From positions 54,808,647-54,872,646 of the forward strand of contig CM043942.1 in assembly GCA_014529385.2 (NCBI GenBank): a DNA stretch of 64,000 nucleotides, read 5' to 3'. The notes beneath the pieces are model-generated. The model worked only from the letters and a program-made list of their open reading frames with translations. It had not been told where the DNA came from and did not search any database. Position 1 is the first letter of the stretch, and every line of letters starts with the position of its first letter. Positions 23,538 through 34,761 of this stretch are shown here, in pieces. The DNA is from Adiantum capillus-veneris (taxonomy: Eukaryota; Streptophyta; Polypodiopsida; Polypodiales; Pteridaceae). The position numbers and the translations under genes are program-made.

Positions 23538-23943
23538 CACTATATCACACGGGCATGGTCAAATGGGATCAATGGTGGAGGAGGAAAACGTAGGGCGCGC
23601 CAATCGTGGACCATCAGATTCGACATTTTTCCCGAATTTACTAGTCTGCCAGAATTTACAAATTTGCCCCGAATTTACTACTCGATCCACATTTACAATA
23701 TGACATACTAGAATCACCTATATTTCAATGAACGCATGCGGGCGTAGTGGTTAGTGCTCATGGCTCGTAGTGGGGAGGTCACGGGTTCAAGAAATGGGTG
23801 CGGACCGCCTCGAATTCACAAGCCTACCCGAATTTACTTTTCTCCCCGATTTTACCAAATGTCCCGAATTTACAAATGTGCATCTAGCGGTCTGAATCAC
23901 CTCAACCGTGGATCCCATTTGAAGCTGCCCGTGCGAGATAGTG
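23538..23943. mobile_element. MITE-like element with 43-bp imperfect terminal inverted repeats
   Basis: The ends 23538-23580 and 23901-23943 are inverted repeats with about 35 of 43 positions matching, starting CACTAT at each end. The 406-bp interior holds repeated CCGAATTTAC motifs (about 23629-23690 and 23828-23877) and tRNA-like boxes, and no coding sequence. CACTA-type ends would fit an En/Spm-derived MITE, but I could not find the expected 3-bp target duplication. Confidence 0.6.
23740..23794 (+). promoter_or_regulatory. tRNA-like box A and box B pair
   Basis: GGGCGTAGTGGTTAGTGC (23740-23757) resembles box A and GGTTCAAGAAA (23784-23794) resembles box B without the final CC. The spacing is right for an internal pol III promoter. 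It suggests a tRNA-derived SINE piece inside the inverted-repeat element; no intact cloverleaf. Confidence 0.45.
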
Positions 23944-24025
23944 TGGAGGGGAGGTGTTGGCAGAGAATCATTTGCTCAAACGTAGGGGTACTACATTCCC
24001 GACTCACAGAATAGAGGGTGGCGTC

Positions 24026-24280
24026 TGTCAAAGTCAACGATGCGGAAGCATAAAACAATGGGGAGAACACAGGAGAAAAGGAAACAGAGAAGATACTGGT
24101 GAACCAACCAACCTTGGCAATGAATTGATGATTTACAATGGGGGCAAGGTGGTGCTTATATACGCACCTTCTCAAATTGCCCCACCCAAGAATTGACAAA
24201 TAAGTAAAATAAATACCTAAAGCCAAAATAAATATTGGGATCACATTGGGCTATTCACTTGAGATGCTGTTACTTTAATA
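24026..24280 (-). repeat. Element E left LTR (3' LTR)
   Basis: Alignable along its length to 50836-51081. Right border uncertain because the terminal CA is not clear. Contains a TATATA core near 24153. Confidence 0.7.
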
Positions 24281-24465
24281 CCCTCTCTGGAGCTCATAGT
24301 GGACTGGGAAGACCAAGGTGATGAAGAAGCTACCATGGACACCCCAACAAATGTACACTCCAATGGATACACCTCAGTTATGCCTTCACCAATCTTTACT
24401 TGATAAGAATGCCATCTTGAGCACATAGAAAATTGAATTTTTTTAGATCACACTACGTCCAAGAA
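24281..24465 (-). other. Element E internal remnant, left side
   Basis: About 185 bp between the left LTR and chromovirus F. A minus-strand frame of ~60 codons has no similarity I recognise. The last five bases AAGAA (24461-24465) are the chromovirus F target duplication. Confidence 0.4.
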
Positions 24466-25090
24466 TGTAATGGAATTGATACTTTGATGATATATTTGTG
24501 AAATATTTGATATTCTGATGAAGCATTTCAATGTTGATTTGAATTGTGGAATATGATCACTTGCTGGGTGTTGTGTGAGCAGATCAGTGATTGGCACGTG
24601 CTGGACAATAAAGCGATAGCAGTTATTTGGAATAAAACTGCCACCAGTGGATTTCTGTGGCAAGCCTTAGTATTTATGGTTTAGTTATAAGTTGAGATGT
24701 AGACAGCTATTAATTGTTACATTGAGCTCTTTATGAGCCATGACTATTTTATGCCCAAGTGTGAATTGGATGTAACTCAATTTTGAGCATGAACTTCTCT
24801 ATAAATTAAATACGTGCAAGAGGGACATGGTCACTCTTGCACGGGGGGAGATTGTACCTAGTGTCTGTGTTATTCTTCTCTTCTCTCTTGCCATGCCGGC
24901 GTAGCACTCTGCTCTAGGTGGTGCGCCTACACGTGCTCTCTCGTTCTATCACGCTCTCTTTCTGTCTCTGCTCGTGTACAACTTGGATTATGCATTGTGT
25001 GATTCGAAGTATGTCGATTTGTGCTTTTTCATGGATTGCAGCGTGTTCTTTTGAGTATTTTGCAGGGCAGCCATGCCCCCGTCTGTAGCA
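24466..25090 (+). repeat. Chromovirus F 5' LTR
   Basis: 625 bp, TGTAATGG...CTGTAGCA. TATA-like CTATAAAT near 24800. Matches 47055-47191 plus 49111-49579. Confidence 0.93.
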
Positions 25091-25091
25091 G

Positions 25092-25103
25092 TGGTATCAG
25101 AGC
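25092..25103 (+). promoter_or_regulatory. Chromovirus F primer binding site (initiator tRNA-Met)
   Basis: TGGTATCAGAGC one base after the LTR end. Confidence 0.95.
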
Positions 25104-25700
25104 CAGATTAAAAGGCTCCTGATAGTGCTAGATACGAGCATGCGAGGAGATTCATGACCAATCAATCCCACAGCTAAGTTTTCCTTATTTATCTTATTAG
25201 TATCATTGGTATCAAATTTTTATTTCGACAAGTGTCTAAACATCGTTATATAATTCAATTAAAACAAACCTTGCTTGAAGTTTAAAATAAATAAAATAAT
25301 CAACACGAATTATCATGGAATTAAAAGACGATTGAAGAATAATTAAGTATGAAACTCAATAGAATTAACTTGTTTAAGCGTTTACTTACAATGTATTAAG
25401 CATCCCCCATATATAATTATAATACTTAGTCTATGCATAGAGATTTAAAGAAACAGGAGACATTGAACAATATTTTTTGAATGGTGGAGTTTTGAGGAAG
25501 TAATTAGAAGAACCGGGATTGTCTGTTAACAATCGCTGCTACCTCCTTGACATAGGCGACACAATTATCGTGAAAAAAGAGCGTGAGGTTTAGGCTCAAT
25601 CAAAAGAAGAGGTACAACTCTGTGCGCGAATATATTGCAGAGGCATACTGCATCATCACCATTCCCATGTTTTTACTGCAACTGCACCTCAAATTTCAAA
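25104..25700 (+). other. Leader of chromovirus F, most of gag absent
   Basis: AT-rich and without a gag-like frame. In an intact element about 1 kb of gag coding sequence should precede the zinc knuckle; here only ~600 bp separate the primer site from it, so the gag core has been deleted or scrambled. Confidence 0.55.
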
Positions 25701-27091
25701 CACATATCCCAATCCCCCAGCACGTCGTAATGGTGTTCGATGCTTCAAATGCCGCATATACGGCCATGTTGAAGCCAAGTGCACCAACAATCGGCCACCT
25801 GGACCTCGCCAACCCACAGCTCGCATACACAACATCGAAGATGCATCAGAACCCCTAGACGATGACATGGCTGATTGGACAGCTGCAACACCACCTCACC
25901 TACCAGGTAAGCCAATTTCAATTCATGCCTTGCTCCGTCAAATAGGAAAAATTCAAGATTCAAGCGTGTCTATTTTACATGATGATGGTAGTTCACACGA
26001 CTTTATTTCTGAAAAATTGGTAAGAAAATTGAATTTAACCACCACACCATCTGCATACAAAGTTAAATGTGCTTTTCAAGGAACTAGGTACAATGGCACA
26101 CGTGAAATTAAATCTCTCACAATTACCATTGGTGATTACACAGAACAACGTGATTTTTTAATTGCACCATTGCAATCCATCGATATCATTTTGGGCATGC
26201 CATTTCGACACCAACATAATCCACAAATTGACTATCGCACACACACAATGAATTTCACTTTCAATGGCAAATCTATTTCACTTTCTGCTGCTGCATCACT
26301 TGCTATGTTTCCCTTGATATCCCACACACAAGCAAAACGTGCACTACGAAAGGATGACAAAGCATACATGATATTTGTTACTGAAGTGGAGCACACACAA
26401 TCATCTTTCTCTCACACACATAAGATTTCCTCTCACAGTATAATGATTGCTTTGTGGATGATTACCCCCCTCACCTCCCACCCTCTCGTGGTGAATTAGA
26501 TCATAAAATTGAAATTTTTCCAGGCTCACAACCTCCACACAGAGCACCATATAGACACAGTCCCTTGCACCAATAAGAAATCCAAAAACAAATCACCGAA
26601 CTCCTAGATAAGGGCCTCATCCGTCCTAGTGCATCCCCTTTTGGTGCACCAGTTCTCCTAATCCAAAAGAAAAACAAAACTTTTCGCATGTGCATAGACT
26701 ACCGTGCATTAAACAAGGTTACTGTCAAAAACCGCTATCCCATCTCACGTATAGACCATCTCCTAGATCGCTTACGAGGAGCCAAACTGTTTAGCAAAAT
26801 TGACTTGAAATCAAGATACCATCAGATCCGTATGCACCCTAATGATATTTTTAAAACTGCATTTCGTACCCAGTCTGGTCATTATGAGTTTATTGTTTTA
26901 CCGTTTGGTCTCACAAATGCACCTGCCACATTTGCTAGGATGATGAACAAAATATTTCTTGATTATCAAGACTTTGTTATTGTGTTCTTTGATGACATTT
27001 TGATTTTTAGTCGTGATGAGCATGAACACAAAAATCACCTGCATATTGTCTTTGAGTTATTGCATGACCACCAGTTGTTTGCAAATCCCGA
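25701..27091 (+). pseudogene. Chromovirus F gag end, protease and RT (first part)
   Basis: A CCHC knuckle CFKCRIYGHVEAKC lies near 25757-25800. The next frame (from 25867) is a retropepsin: LHDDGSSHDFIS at the active site, where DSG is usual, and IILGMPF as the downstream block. After a frame shift near 26470, RT follows: [64 protein letters not shown] and the catalytic FFDD. The frame ends at the left LTR of element G (27092), inside the RT after the FANP block. Stops and the DDG change suggest loss of function. Confidence 0.88.
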
Positions 27092-28016
27092 TGTTTTAGG
27101 GCTTAACTACTCCCCTGTTCATACTCACAAGCACGACACAGACAACATACTTATCATCCGATGACACGACTAACCCGTAGGTACACGTAGGAAATCTCGT
27201 TATCTTGTCAGGCTGAGACCAATCTACACATACGCACTTTTATGATGCATCAATCACTAACCCTGGAAGAATGCAACCCACTCTATCCCTAACCGCTCAC
27301 AACACCGTTTACACTTCCAATGAACTCGGAATCGCATCAAACCTTGTAGGCACCATCCTCTCACTAGGATATACTTACCTATAAGTCTAATCTCACCAGA
27401 TTTGAACCCTAGTTATCTCGAATACAGTCGCGATAGACTAACAGGTCATAATCCAAAAGTGGGCGAAACTTAAGTTCATGAGTATCTATGTGTAGCTAAT
27501 CTCTTTCTCATTCCATAAAGCACTTGATTGTTGAAAACAGACACTATTTGTGCTACTTACAAACAAAACAAGCTCGAGGAAGGATCGATCGCGAACAGCT
27601 CAAAAATGTGAATGCGTGGCGTGGGCGCGTAGCTTTCGGAGAGACTACCGCGATGGTGTAGTCATGTCGTGAATCCGGTGAGGGAGAAGAGCGTAGCAAA
27701 GAGGATAAGACTCTCTCTCTCTCTCTCTCTCTCTCAGACTCGTACGACACAGGATTAATATTAAAAAACAATGTTATTCCAAAATGATTCTAAGGTGACT
27801 TTTATACTTTAGTCACCTTAGCTCAAAAATGTACGTGGGGTTCTCTTACTCATTATTACAAAGTGGGAACAAATATGAGTACTGACTAACTGATTAATCT
27901 TTACATGACCCAGACAAATGGATCAAAATGATAAGACGTCTTTGACATAAAATGGGAATTTGATATGCTTTACAAGATGGCCTCATTACAACAGTTGGAC
28001 AAATGGGGCTCCAACA
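27092..28016 (-). repeat. Element G 3' LTR, complete
   Basis: 925 bp, TGTTTTAGGG...CTCCAACA as read on the plus strand. Contains a CT run (27711-27735), a TATA-like GTATAAAAG on the minus strand near 27792-27802 inside an inverted GGTGAC/GTCACC pair, and a shortened copy of the element's palindrome (AGTCGCGATAGACT, 27426-27439). Confidence 0.93.
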
Positions 28017-28030
28017 CTCCCCCCCTCCTA
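28017..28030 (-). promoter_or_regulatory. Element G polypurine tract
   Basis: Plus strand CTCCCCCCCTCCTA; minus strand is all purine but for the first T and two As. It abuts the 3' LTR. An identical 14-mer occurs at 34091-34104. Confidence 0.9.
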
Positions 28031-28546
28031 ATTCATGTCTACCATGACATGATAGTCTTTGTCTTCAGTGTCGTTGTCGTCCTTCTTGGTTGATTTGATG
28101 TAGAAACGCATCATATCGCATAGACTCGCTTGCCATTAATGGGCCAAAAATTTTGGACTTGTACATGAAGAAGCCTATGTAAAATGCTTCTTCGAAGGTT
28201 TGGAGATGGTAGCCTGGAAGAAACATTAGCCGTTTGAAATAGGCATACAATACTGGCTCTGTGGGTGGCCCTCTTAGATCGTATGACAGCTATGAGATGT
28301 TTCTTTCGGTATTCATATACTCTGAAGTCCAGCTTTCTGAGAAGACTGTGAGACATGCCAAAAAGGTTCGAGCTATTTTACATAGCATCTTGCAGGATAG
28401 GTCGGGAGAGCCTCCGAATTCTGCAATGGCGCCCTGAAGGGTTTTCACCATGTAAGAACCGGATATTCTCTCTCCCTCTGCAGGCCCTGGCAATACTGGA
28501 TAATTTAGCCATGTCGGATTTCTGCTTTGTAGCTGTAGGTGTATGT
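28031..28546. other. 3' untranslated region of element G
   Basis: Between the coiled-coil ORF stop and the polypurine tract. Only short frames that I do not recognise. Confidence 0.5.
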
Positions 28547-31438
28547 TCAGGGAGTTGGGCAAAAAGTTATGTCATTCCTCAGCTCAGGCGGTGCGTTGAC
28601 TAAGTGGATCAGGTTATTAGGATGATCCAAGAGCCATTGACGCCTCCACTTTGGCTGGCTGTCTACTATTCTGTTTTGTTGTTCCCGATCCTGTAATTCT
28701 CCTTCAAAAGCTGGCACTTGTTCTTCTTTTGCGAGCTGCTGTTGATGTGTTAGAGTTTCGTATTTTAGCAGAGCATAGGGTAACATAGGGGCATTCCATT
28801 CCTCCCGTAGCTCTGCTGCTGTTTTGCTTGATCTGGAGAGCCCTTGTAGCATCTCCTTTTCTAGTTGCATTGCCTTGTACCATATCATCTCTGATTGTTT
28901 TTCCATTTGCTCGGCCAGCCTCTGCTCTTCCAATCTCGTGACTGAATCTTCGTCTATTTCTTGGTCTTTGGAGCCAGTTTGATCAGTCTGTGTATCTGGG
29001 GCTTCCTGATCATCTGATTCTCCCTCGTAGTCATCTTGACCCCCATATACTTCGGCGAGTCCAGCCAAATCCGTGGCTGCTTGCTCCAAGTGCACTCGTA
29101 CCTGTCCTTGGTGTTGCCTTGCAGTTTGAAGACTTGCGATTTGTGCAGCCATTGTTCTACTATTGATTTGGAGAGCTTGAAATTCCATCTCTTTTTGAGT
29201 TGCAGACTCCTCTAACTGCTTTACCCTGATGTGCAAGTTTTCATTTTCTTCCCTGAGTGATTTGGAAACAATGCTTTCCATTTCACTGTCAGCAGCTGGT
29301 CCTTGTTGCTGTTCACTTTGTAAGTCTGAAATTTTCCTTTGTAGTTGATCCTCTGCTCTAAGAGCACTTTCGGCTATCATTAAGCGCTGTTTTCTTTCCA
29401 ACTCCAGCTCCCTCTTCAGTGCAGCCACTTCTTCTTGTGGGTGGACTACCGGTGTTGTTGGTAGCGACGTTTTTTGTTTCTTACCTCGTTCAATTTCCCT
29501 TGCTTGTATATCTGTTACTGCCCTCAAATCTTTGACTTCAATTTGTAAGTCATCGATGACGACTTGCAAACTTTTGACTGTCTCCAGCGCATCTTGCTTT
29601 TCTTTTTCCAACTTATGGATGTGTTCATCTTTGTCACTGACATCTTCAAGGAATACGTTGATTGTATCTTCACAAATGGCATTGAAATCTTCAAACTCCT
29701 GTAAATTGTCTTTGAGGAGATTTACCGTGCTTTTGACCCCCAAGATCTCAGCATCTCTGATGCTGATCAATTTTAGAGTGTCATCTCTTTGCTCCTGTAG
29801 TCTCATAACTTCTTGATGGGTTTTTTCTAACTTCGTTTTGTTGGACCTGTTCTGATCAGCTAACCATTGACTGTGCAATCTTGTTCGGTTTAGTATTGTC
29901 TCCATTGACTGCAAATCTTCATCTATAGTAGCTTCCAACTCAATTTCTTGAGAGGAGGAAGCTTTATCTTTTGTCTGATCCACCTCCTTTTGCTTGCCTT
30001 TATTGATTTGTGATATGGTTCCAGTGTTTGGGTGACCATCTGTTCTTTCTTCTTCTTCTTCTTCACTGGGTGGTGTATGAACTCTCTCATCACGATGTGA
30101 GCTTTCTGAATGCGAAGGAGAGTCAGCAGGTGGGGTAGATTGCCTCTCACTTGTCTTTGGCCTTGGAGATGGCGGTGGTGTTTCCTGATCTCGTGAAGTT
30201 GGCCTCAAATGATCTCTCAAAGTTTGGAGATCCTCCTCTTCTAGTAGCAATTCTGGTTCGTCCCTAGCATTTATTTCTTGTATGTACCTCTCGAACCAGT
30301 CCAACTCAAAAGCTGGGTTGTTTTTATTCTTCGTTCTCAGTGTGTAAGTGCTACTAGAAGGTTTCCAAGTGGCGCCTACATCGCCTCATAGAGATCTCTC
30401 TAGAACAAATCCTTCTAGCATCCTTTCCATTTTTGCTATCTTCTGCAACCTGGTGTTGTTTTCCATTTCCGCTTTCCGCTTATTTAGTCGAACATCTTCC
30501 TCTTCAGTTATTCTTTCTTCTTCCATCTTTTCTTGTGCACTTCTTATTACTCTTTCTAGCCTGCGTCCTCCAATGGTGTTAATAGAGGCCGGTACTTTCC
30601 TTTGTGATCTGTCTTCGATATTCTCTCTTAACACCAGCCAATCGTTTTGATGGGGAGCAAGTGGCAGCTAATCTGCCGCGCCTATGGCCTGGTATATGAT
30701 TCTGGTGAGGACTTCTCCTCCTGCAATGTAATTTGGCTTGTCCTGCCTTAGCTTTGTCACTTCTTCAAACAGATATGATGCGTGATCTATATAGAACTCA
30801 TGGGTCATTCCCATAGCCCATGTCAGTGTGGTTGAGATGCTCCCGTGTGGTGTAGTGTATCTTAGCGGTCTTTTGCTGTAACTCAACAAACACTGACTAT
30901 AGATCTGTGTCAGTTCTCTTACTTCCGGGTTTGCTATGAGTTCAAAAGATGGTAGTTTGGACTTTTGCAAGTAGACTGTGAGGTTTTTCCTTCTTTCTCT
31001 CATGTTGGCTCCTTGATCAGACAATTTCAATGCCTCCTTGATGATTTCTTTGGTGATCTGGATCTCCATCACTTCATTATCCATGCCTGCCACTCTGCAA
31101 GTTCCATCTTCTTGGATAGTCTCAATTAGGTGTTGTACCCTCTTGAAATCTATCCCTACTGGTGGTAGTGATACAAAGTTCCATAAGCCAACTTTTTTGA
31201 GCCATGACCTTTGCGGTGATCTTTTCAAGTAATTTTCTGCCTCCTTGGAGATCATCACTGTATCCACTAAATTTCTTTTGTCATCCACATATGAACCTTG
31301 ATAGATCTGAAAGGCTGCTGCCTGTTGCACGTCTGCAAGTATCCAGTGGCCGCTGGCTTTAGTGAATTGGGTAGAAGTGCATAGGGTATTGCACCTTCCG
31401 TTGGTTCTTGCCTTTTCTTTTCCCCGAGAAGCATCCAT
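28547..31438 (-). pseudogene. Element G third ORF: globular head plus long coiled coil, two in-frame stops
   Basis: One reading frame runs from the ATG at 31436-31438 (MDASRGKEKAR) to 28547, about 964 codons, interrupted only by TAG at 30668-30670 and TGA at 30386-30388. The first ~255 residues look globular: EIQITKEIIKEALKL, CLLSYSKRPLRYTTPHG, WAMGMTHEFYIDHASYLFEE and LTRIIYQAIG. I recall similar patterns in ORFs carried by plant Tat/Athila-type elements and in plant 'transposase_32'-like domains. After the first stop come ~110 charged residues. The last ~585 are Glu/Ser/Pro-rich and then strongly heptad-like coiled coil (for example DNLQEFEDFNAICEDTINVF). No transmembrane segment, so not a typical envelope protein. 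A structural or movement role is a guess. Confidence 0.75.
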
Positions 31439-31619
31439 GGATCCTGTATTCACAATTAACAGTTAATGTACAAACATAGTACTTCTCTTCTAAATTGATT
31501 ACCACTTAATCATGCATCTAGATGAGCCTTCTTAGTCCCAAGATGAGTTAAGGTAAAATGTTAGCAGATAGACAAGCTCTTCCATTGTGCGACTCTGACG
31601 GCTTCAAATTAATGTTGTT

Positions 31620-32480
31620 GGTGAAGGCGAACAAGTCCAAATGCCTTGAAATTTTGTGTGGTGTATGTTCATAGGGCATGTAAGGTCACTCTATAATCCC
31701 AAAACTGAAAATCAGTTCATTTGCAACTTTTGCTCAGTCTATCGCGATAGACTAGCCATCTTTTGACAAGGGTCCTATTTTGCAGTTGTGCCTCCACCAA
31801 TTGGTTTCTCATACCTTGCACATGATCTGATCCCATTTTCACCGCAAATGTCAAGTGACCCCTTTTTGGATCAACTCCCATTTTTTCCACATTCCTTCCA
31901 AGGAGATGTTGGTCTATCTCCTTAATTTTGTGTTGTTTTGGGCTCAAACTTAGTGGGTAGTCTTCTTGCATCATGTTGAATCCAACTGTTAATTCAAATT
32001 TTTGGTTAGATGGCCTAGTATCCCTCTGCTTAGTCTATCGCGATAGACTGGTACTCAGTGTCAATTTGTCATTTTTTGGCTCTCTGATCATCTGTCTACC
32101 TTCTCCAAGTTGATGTAAGGTTTCTTGACCTCTCACATGTGAATTTTAACTGTCTGCCCTTGAGATGTCCTGTTCTGACTCTGAGTTGTCGTCATGTCTT
32201 TCTCGGCTTGCCATATGAGTCCATCCTGTCACCAAATTTGGTGTATTGCCTTCATGTGCTTTCCAAGTCTGTTTTGTAAAAATTTTGAAAAGTCTTTCCC
32301 CCAAATATTGTAGTAGCAAGTCTATCGCGATAGACTAGGTTATTTGGCCAAGAGAGATCCCTTTTGCACTTTGATTTGATAATGGTGGTTAATATTCCTT
32401 GTTAGAACTCCTCATGAAGCCAAAATCAAAATTTTACTTGTCTAATTGTAAATTCAAGTCTATCGCGATAGACTAGTACT
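31620..32480. repeat. Palindrome array 1, upstream of the third ORF of element G
   Basis: Four copies of the perfect 18-bp palindrome AGTCTATCGCGATAGACT at 31736-31753, 32032-32049, 32319-32336 and 32457-32474 (spacing 296, 287, 138). The sequence between copies is weakly repetitive: AAATGCCTTGAAATTT before the first copy also occurs before the copy at 43753. These look like decayed ~290-bp tandem units. Location is the presumed leader of the third ORF. Confidence 0.85.
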
Positions 32481-34090
32481 TAGTCATTTTTACCAGTTTT
32501 TTTTTAATGTTAGTTGACCACAATGGTGTTAATAGGCTCTCCTAGACACACATCAAGTTTTAATCAATTTAGAAGAGTGTACTCCCTTTTGTTGCACACT
32601 TAGCTAGTCCTGGAGTCGAAGTAGACCACTTAGGTGATGGTCGCCATTCCTTTTGGTCATTGTATGACTCCGGCTTTCTTTTATTTCCTTGTGACCTTCC
32701 ATCAAAGCAGTCGGTTGTTGTTTTGGTGTTTACAACACGAAAAACGACCATTTGGACATCTTTCTGGCCTGTTGCTGGCATTTGTCCTAGTGGAAGAGCT
32801 TTTTTCCTGAGTGGACACATTCCATCTCGTAGTTGACCTCTTTTGGATGTACCTTGTTAAATTTGGTGTCATTTTGTCATTTAGTCGGCCCGTTAGAGTA
32901 TCGTGACGCTTTGTGCAGTTTTCATCAGATAGGGACTTTAGGCTCCGTTTTGACGAACTTTTTCATGATCTAACCCTTCAGTCGGTTTGTCGAGGTTATT
33001 GGCTTGCTGTCTATGAGTTTTGGCTCATTTCCGATCACCTTGGTTCAGTTGCCCTTTTGCAGGTCCTGTGAAATTAGGGTTTTTTGAGCAGCTTCCTTCG
33101 CGCTTTCCGAGGTCATAGGCTTGATCCCTAAGCTATATGCATTGTGTCTTTCAATTTTGGTTCCATTTGGTGGCCTCTAGGTCTCCCTAACAACCGGTCT
33201 ACCGTATGTGTGCACAGGTTGTGATTGTGATGCTGGCGAGGTTTTGCGACTAACTGAAGTAAACAACACTTAGAGTCAGTGTTGACGAGCGTACCTCTCA
33301 TATCTGATGTCGATCTGGTGACCGTGCGCGATGGATGAGCTTCTGGAAGTCTCAACTGCTGTAGGGAGCTCTCTCTCTCACAATGGAAAATGGCTCAAAT
33401 GAGAGATTTCTAGCCTAGCCTCTCTATATGTAATCGAGACTCCGACACAAAATTTTCCCATCTTTTACCTGTGGCCATAACTTTTTGCAAGATGCGGTTT
33501 AGGCTCGCAAATTTCCTGATTTGGACCTCGTTGCTCCAGTTCTACAATTTTTGTAGATTTCTCCTGTTGGAGGTCCCTTCATGACGGTGGTCATTTTGCC
33601 CTGTCACCTTTGCAGTCCCTATTTTTTCTATGTCTTCTTTACCTTTCTCCGATCAGGCGTCTCTTCTTTTGTGTTTCCATCTGGATTACGGATTTTTTTT
33701 CTATTATTTTTGCTAGAAAATGGCTAAAATAAAGCAAATAAATCCCAAAATAACCCGAAAATAGCAATTCTAACCTATAAAAATACCTGTGAAAAGCAAA
33801 ACACTTTGTAGCTCACTTTTTTCTCGTCTATGTACATTCTCACTCATAATCGTCAATCTTGGCCTATTTTTTGCTGTTTTTAGACGTTTTTTGGGCAGAT
33901 TTGACTCTCTTTATAGTCTTTACACATCCCTAGGGCTCATGTGTGATGATTTGGTTCCCAATTCTGATTAATTACGAGGGCATATTCTTTTTCCAAAATC
34001 ACACAATAAAATGCAAAAATGGTTGAAAAATTGCTCACAAACATTGCCCTCTAATATATGACATGAGTCATGAGTCCGCATTTGGAATGC
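32481..34090. other. Non-coding spacer of element G
   Basis: Between palindrome array 1 and the internal polypurine tract. Only short unrelated frames on either strand; A/T-rich near 33660-33790. I see no domain or repeat. Confidence 0.55.
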
Positions 34091-34104
34091 CTCCCCCCCT
34101 CCTA
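34091..34104 (-). promoter_or_regulatory. Internal second copy of the polypurine tract
   Basis: CTCCCCCCCTCCTA, identical to 28017-28030. Lies after the end of pol and before the third ORF, where an internal plus-strand primer would be expected. Confidence 0.6.
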
Positions 34105-34761
34105 GTTGTAGTCCTCCCGGACGACAGGGTATCGTCAAGGGTATGTGCTGTGCATGGGTGTGAACTCGTGCTAATGCAGGCCTTGTAATATAGCCCTATA
34201 TGCATGTGCAGTCAATGCATGTAGAAAGAATTTATGCGGTGTAAGAGGAAGGCATAAGCGATTCGCTTATTGGCATTTGTCGTTGAGGTTTCCTGTGGTA
34301 GCTTGAGTTGGCTGGCAGATTTTCTTTGCAAGGAGTAGTTGTAAATCTGCCGCTCTTTGTTTGATTGTTTTCCACTGGTTTTGAATTGGCGTATGTGGAT
34401 CCTTTGAAGTCGATATTGTCGTATATTTTGTTACATTTTCTGTGTGAACATTTTTTCTTTCTCCTTTGATGACTTGGGTCTTATAGATCCTTGTAGTTTT
34501 TGTTGTTGATTCTGTTTGTTTCCTCGTGCTGTTTGCATGATGTGGCTTGACATTGACAGTTGTAGATAACTGCTCGATGGTCATCTTTGGCCTCCCTTCT
34601 TGTGTTGTTGGCCTGTTTTGAATTGGCAATTTTGGCCGCCATACCAATATAGTCCGTTGCGTAATCGACCGATTTTGACTGTGGTTCTTTGAAGTTTTGC
34701 TGGCTTTTGGTGTTTTGTTTGTTTTTCTGCCCCCTTTTTTTAGGAATTAGGCTGTCTTGCC
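34105..34761 (-). other. Low-complexity region after the pol frame
   Basis: Overlapping minus-strand frames rich in Gln, Asn, Lys and Thr (34267-34647 and 34481-34828). Probably the frameshifted basic tail of the preceding protease-like ORF; no domain recognised. Confidence 0.4.

Noticed and set aside
23740-23794. Functional tRNA gene
   Set aside because: Box B is imperfect and no cloverleaf with an acceptor stem could be drawn.
28547-31438. Envelope gene
   Set aside because: No signal peptide or membrane segment; mostly coiled coil and charged sequence.
31736-32474. CRISPR-like array of palindromic repeats
   Set aside because: Repeats are 18 bp with ~290-bp spacing inside a plant retroelement; spacers are not unit length and related to each other.
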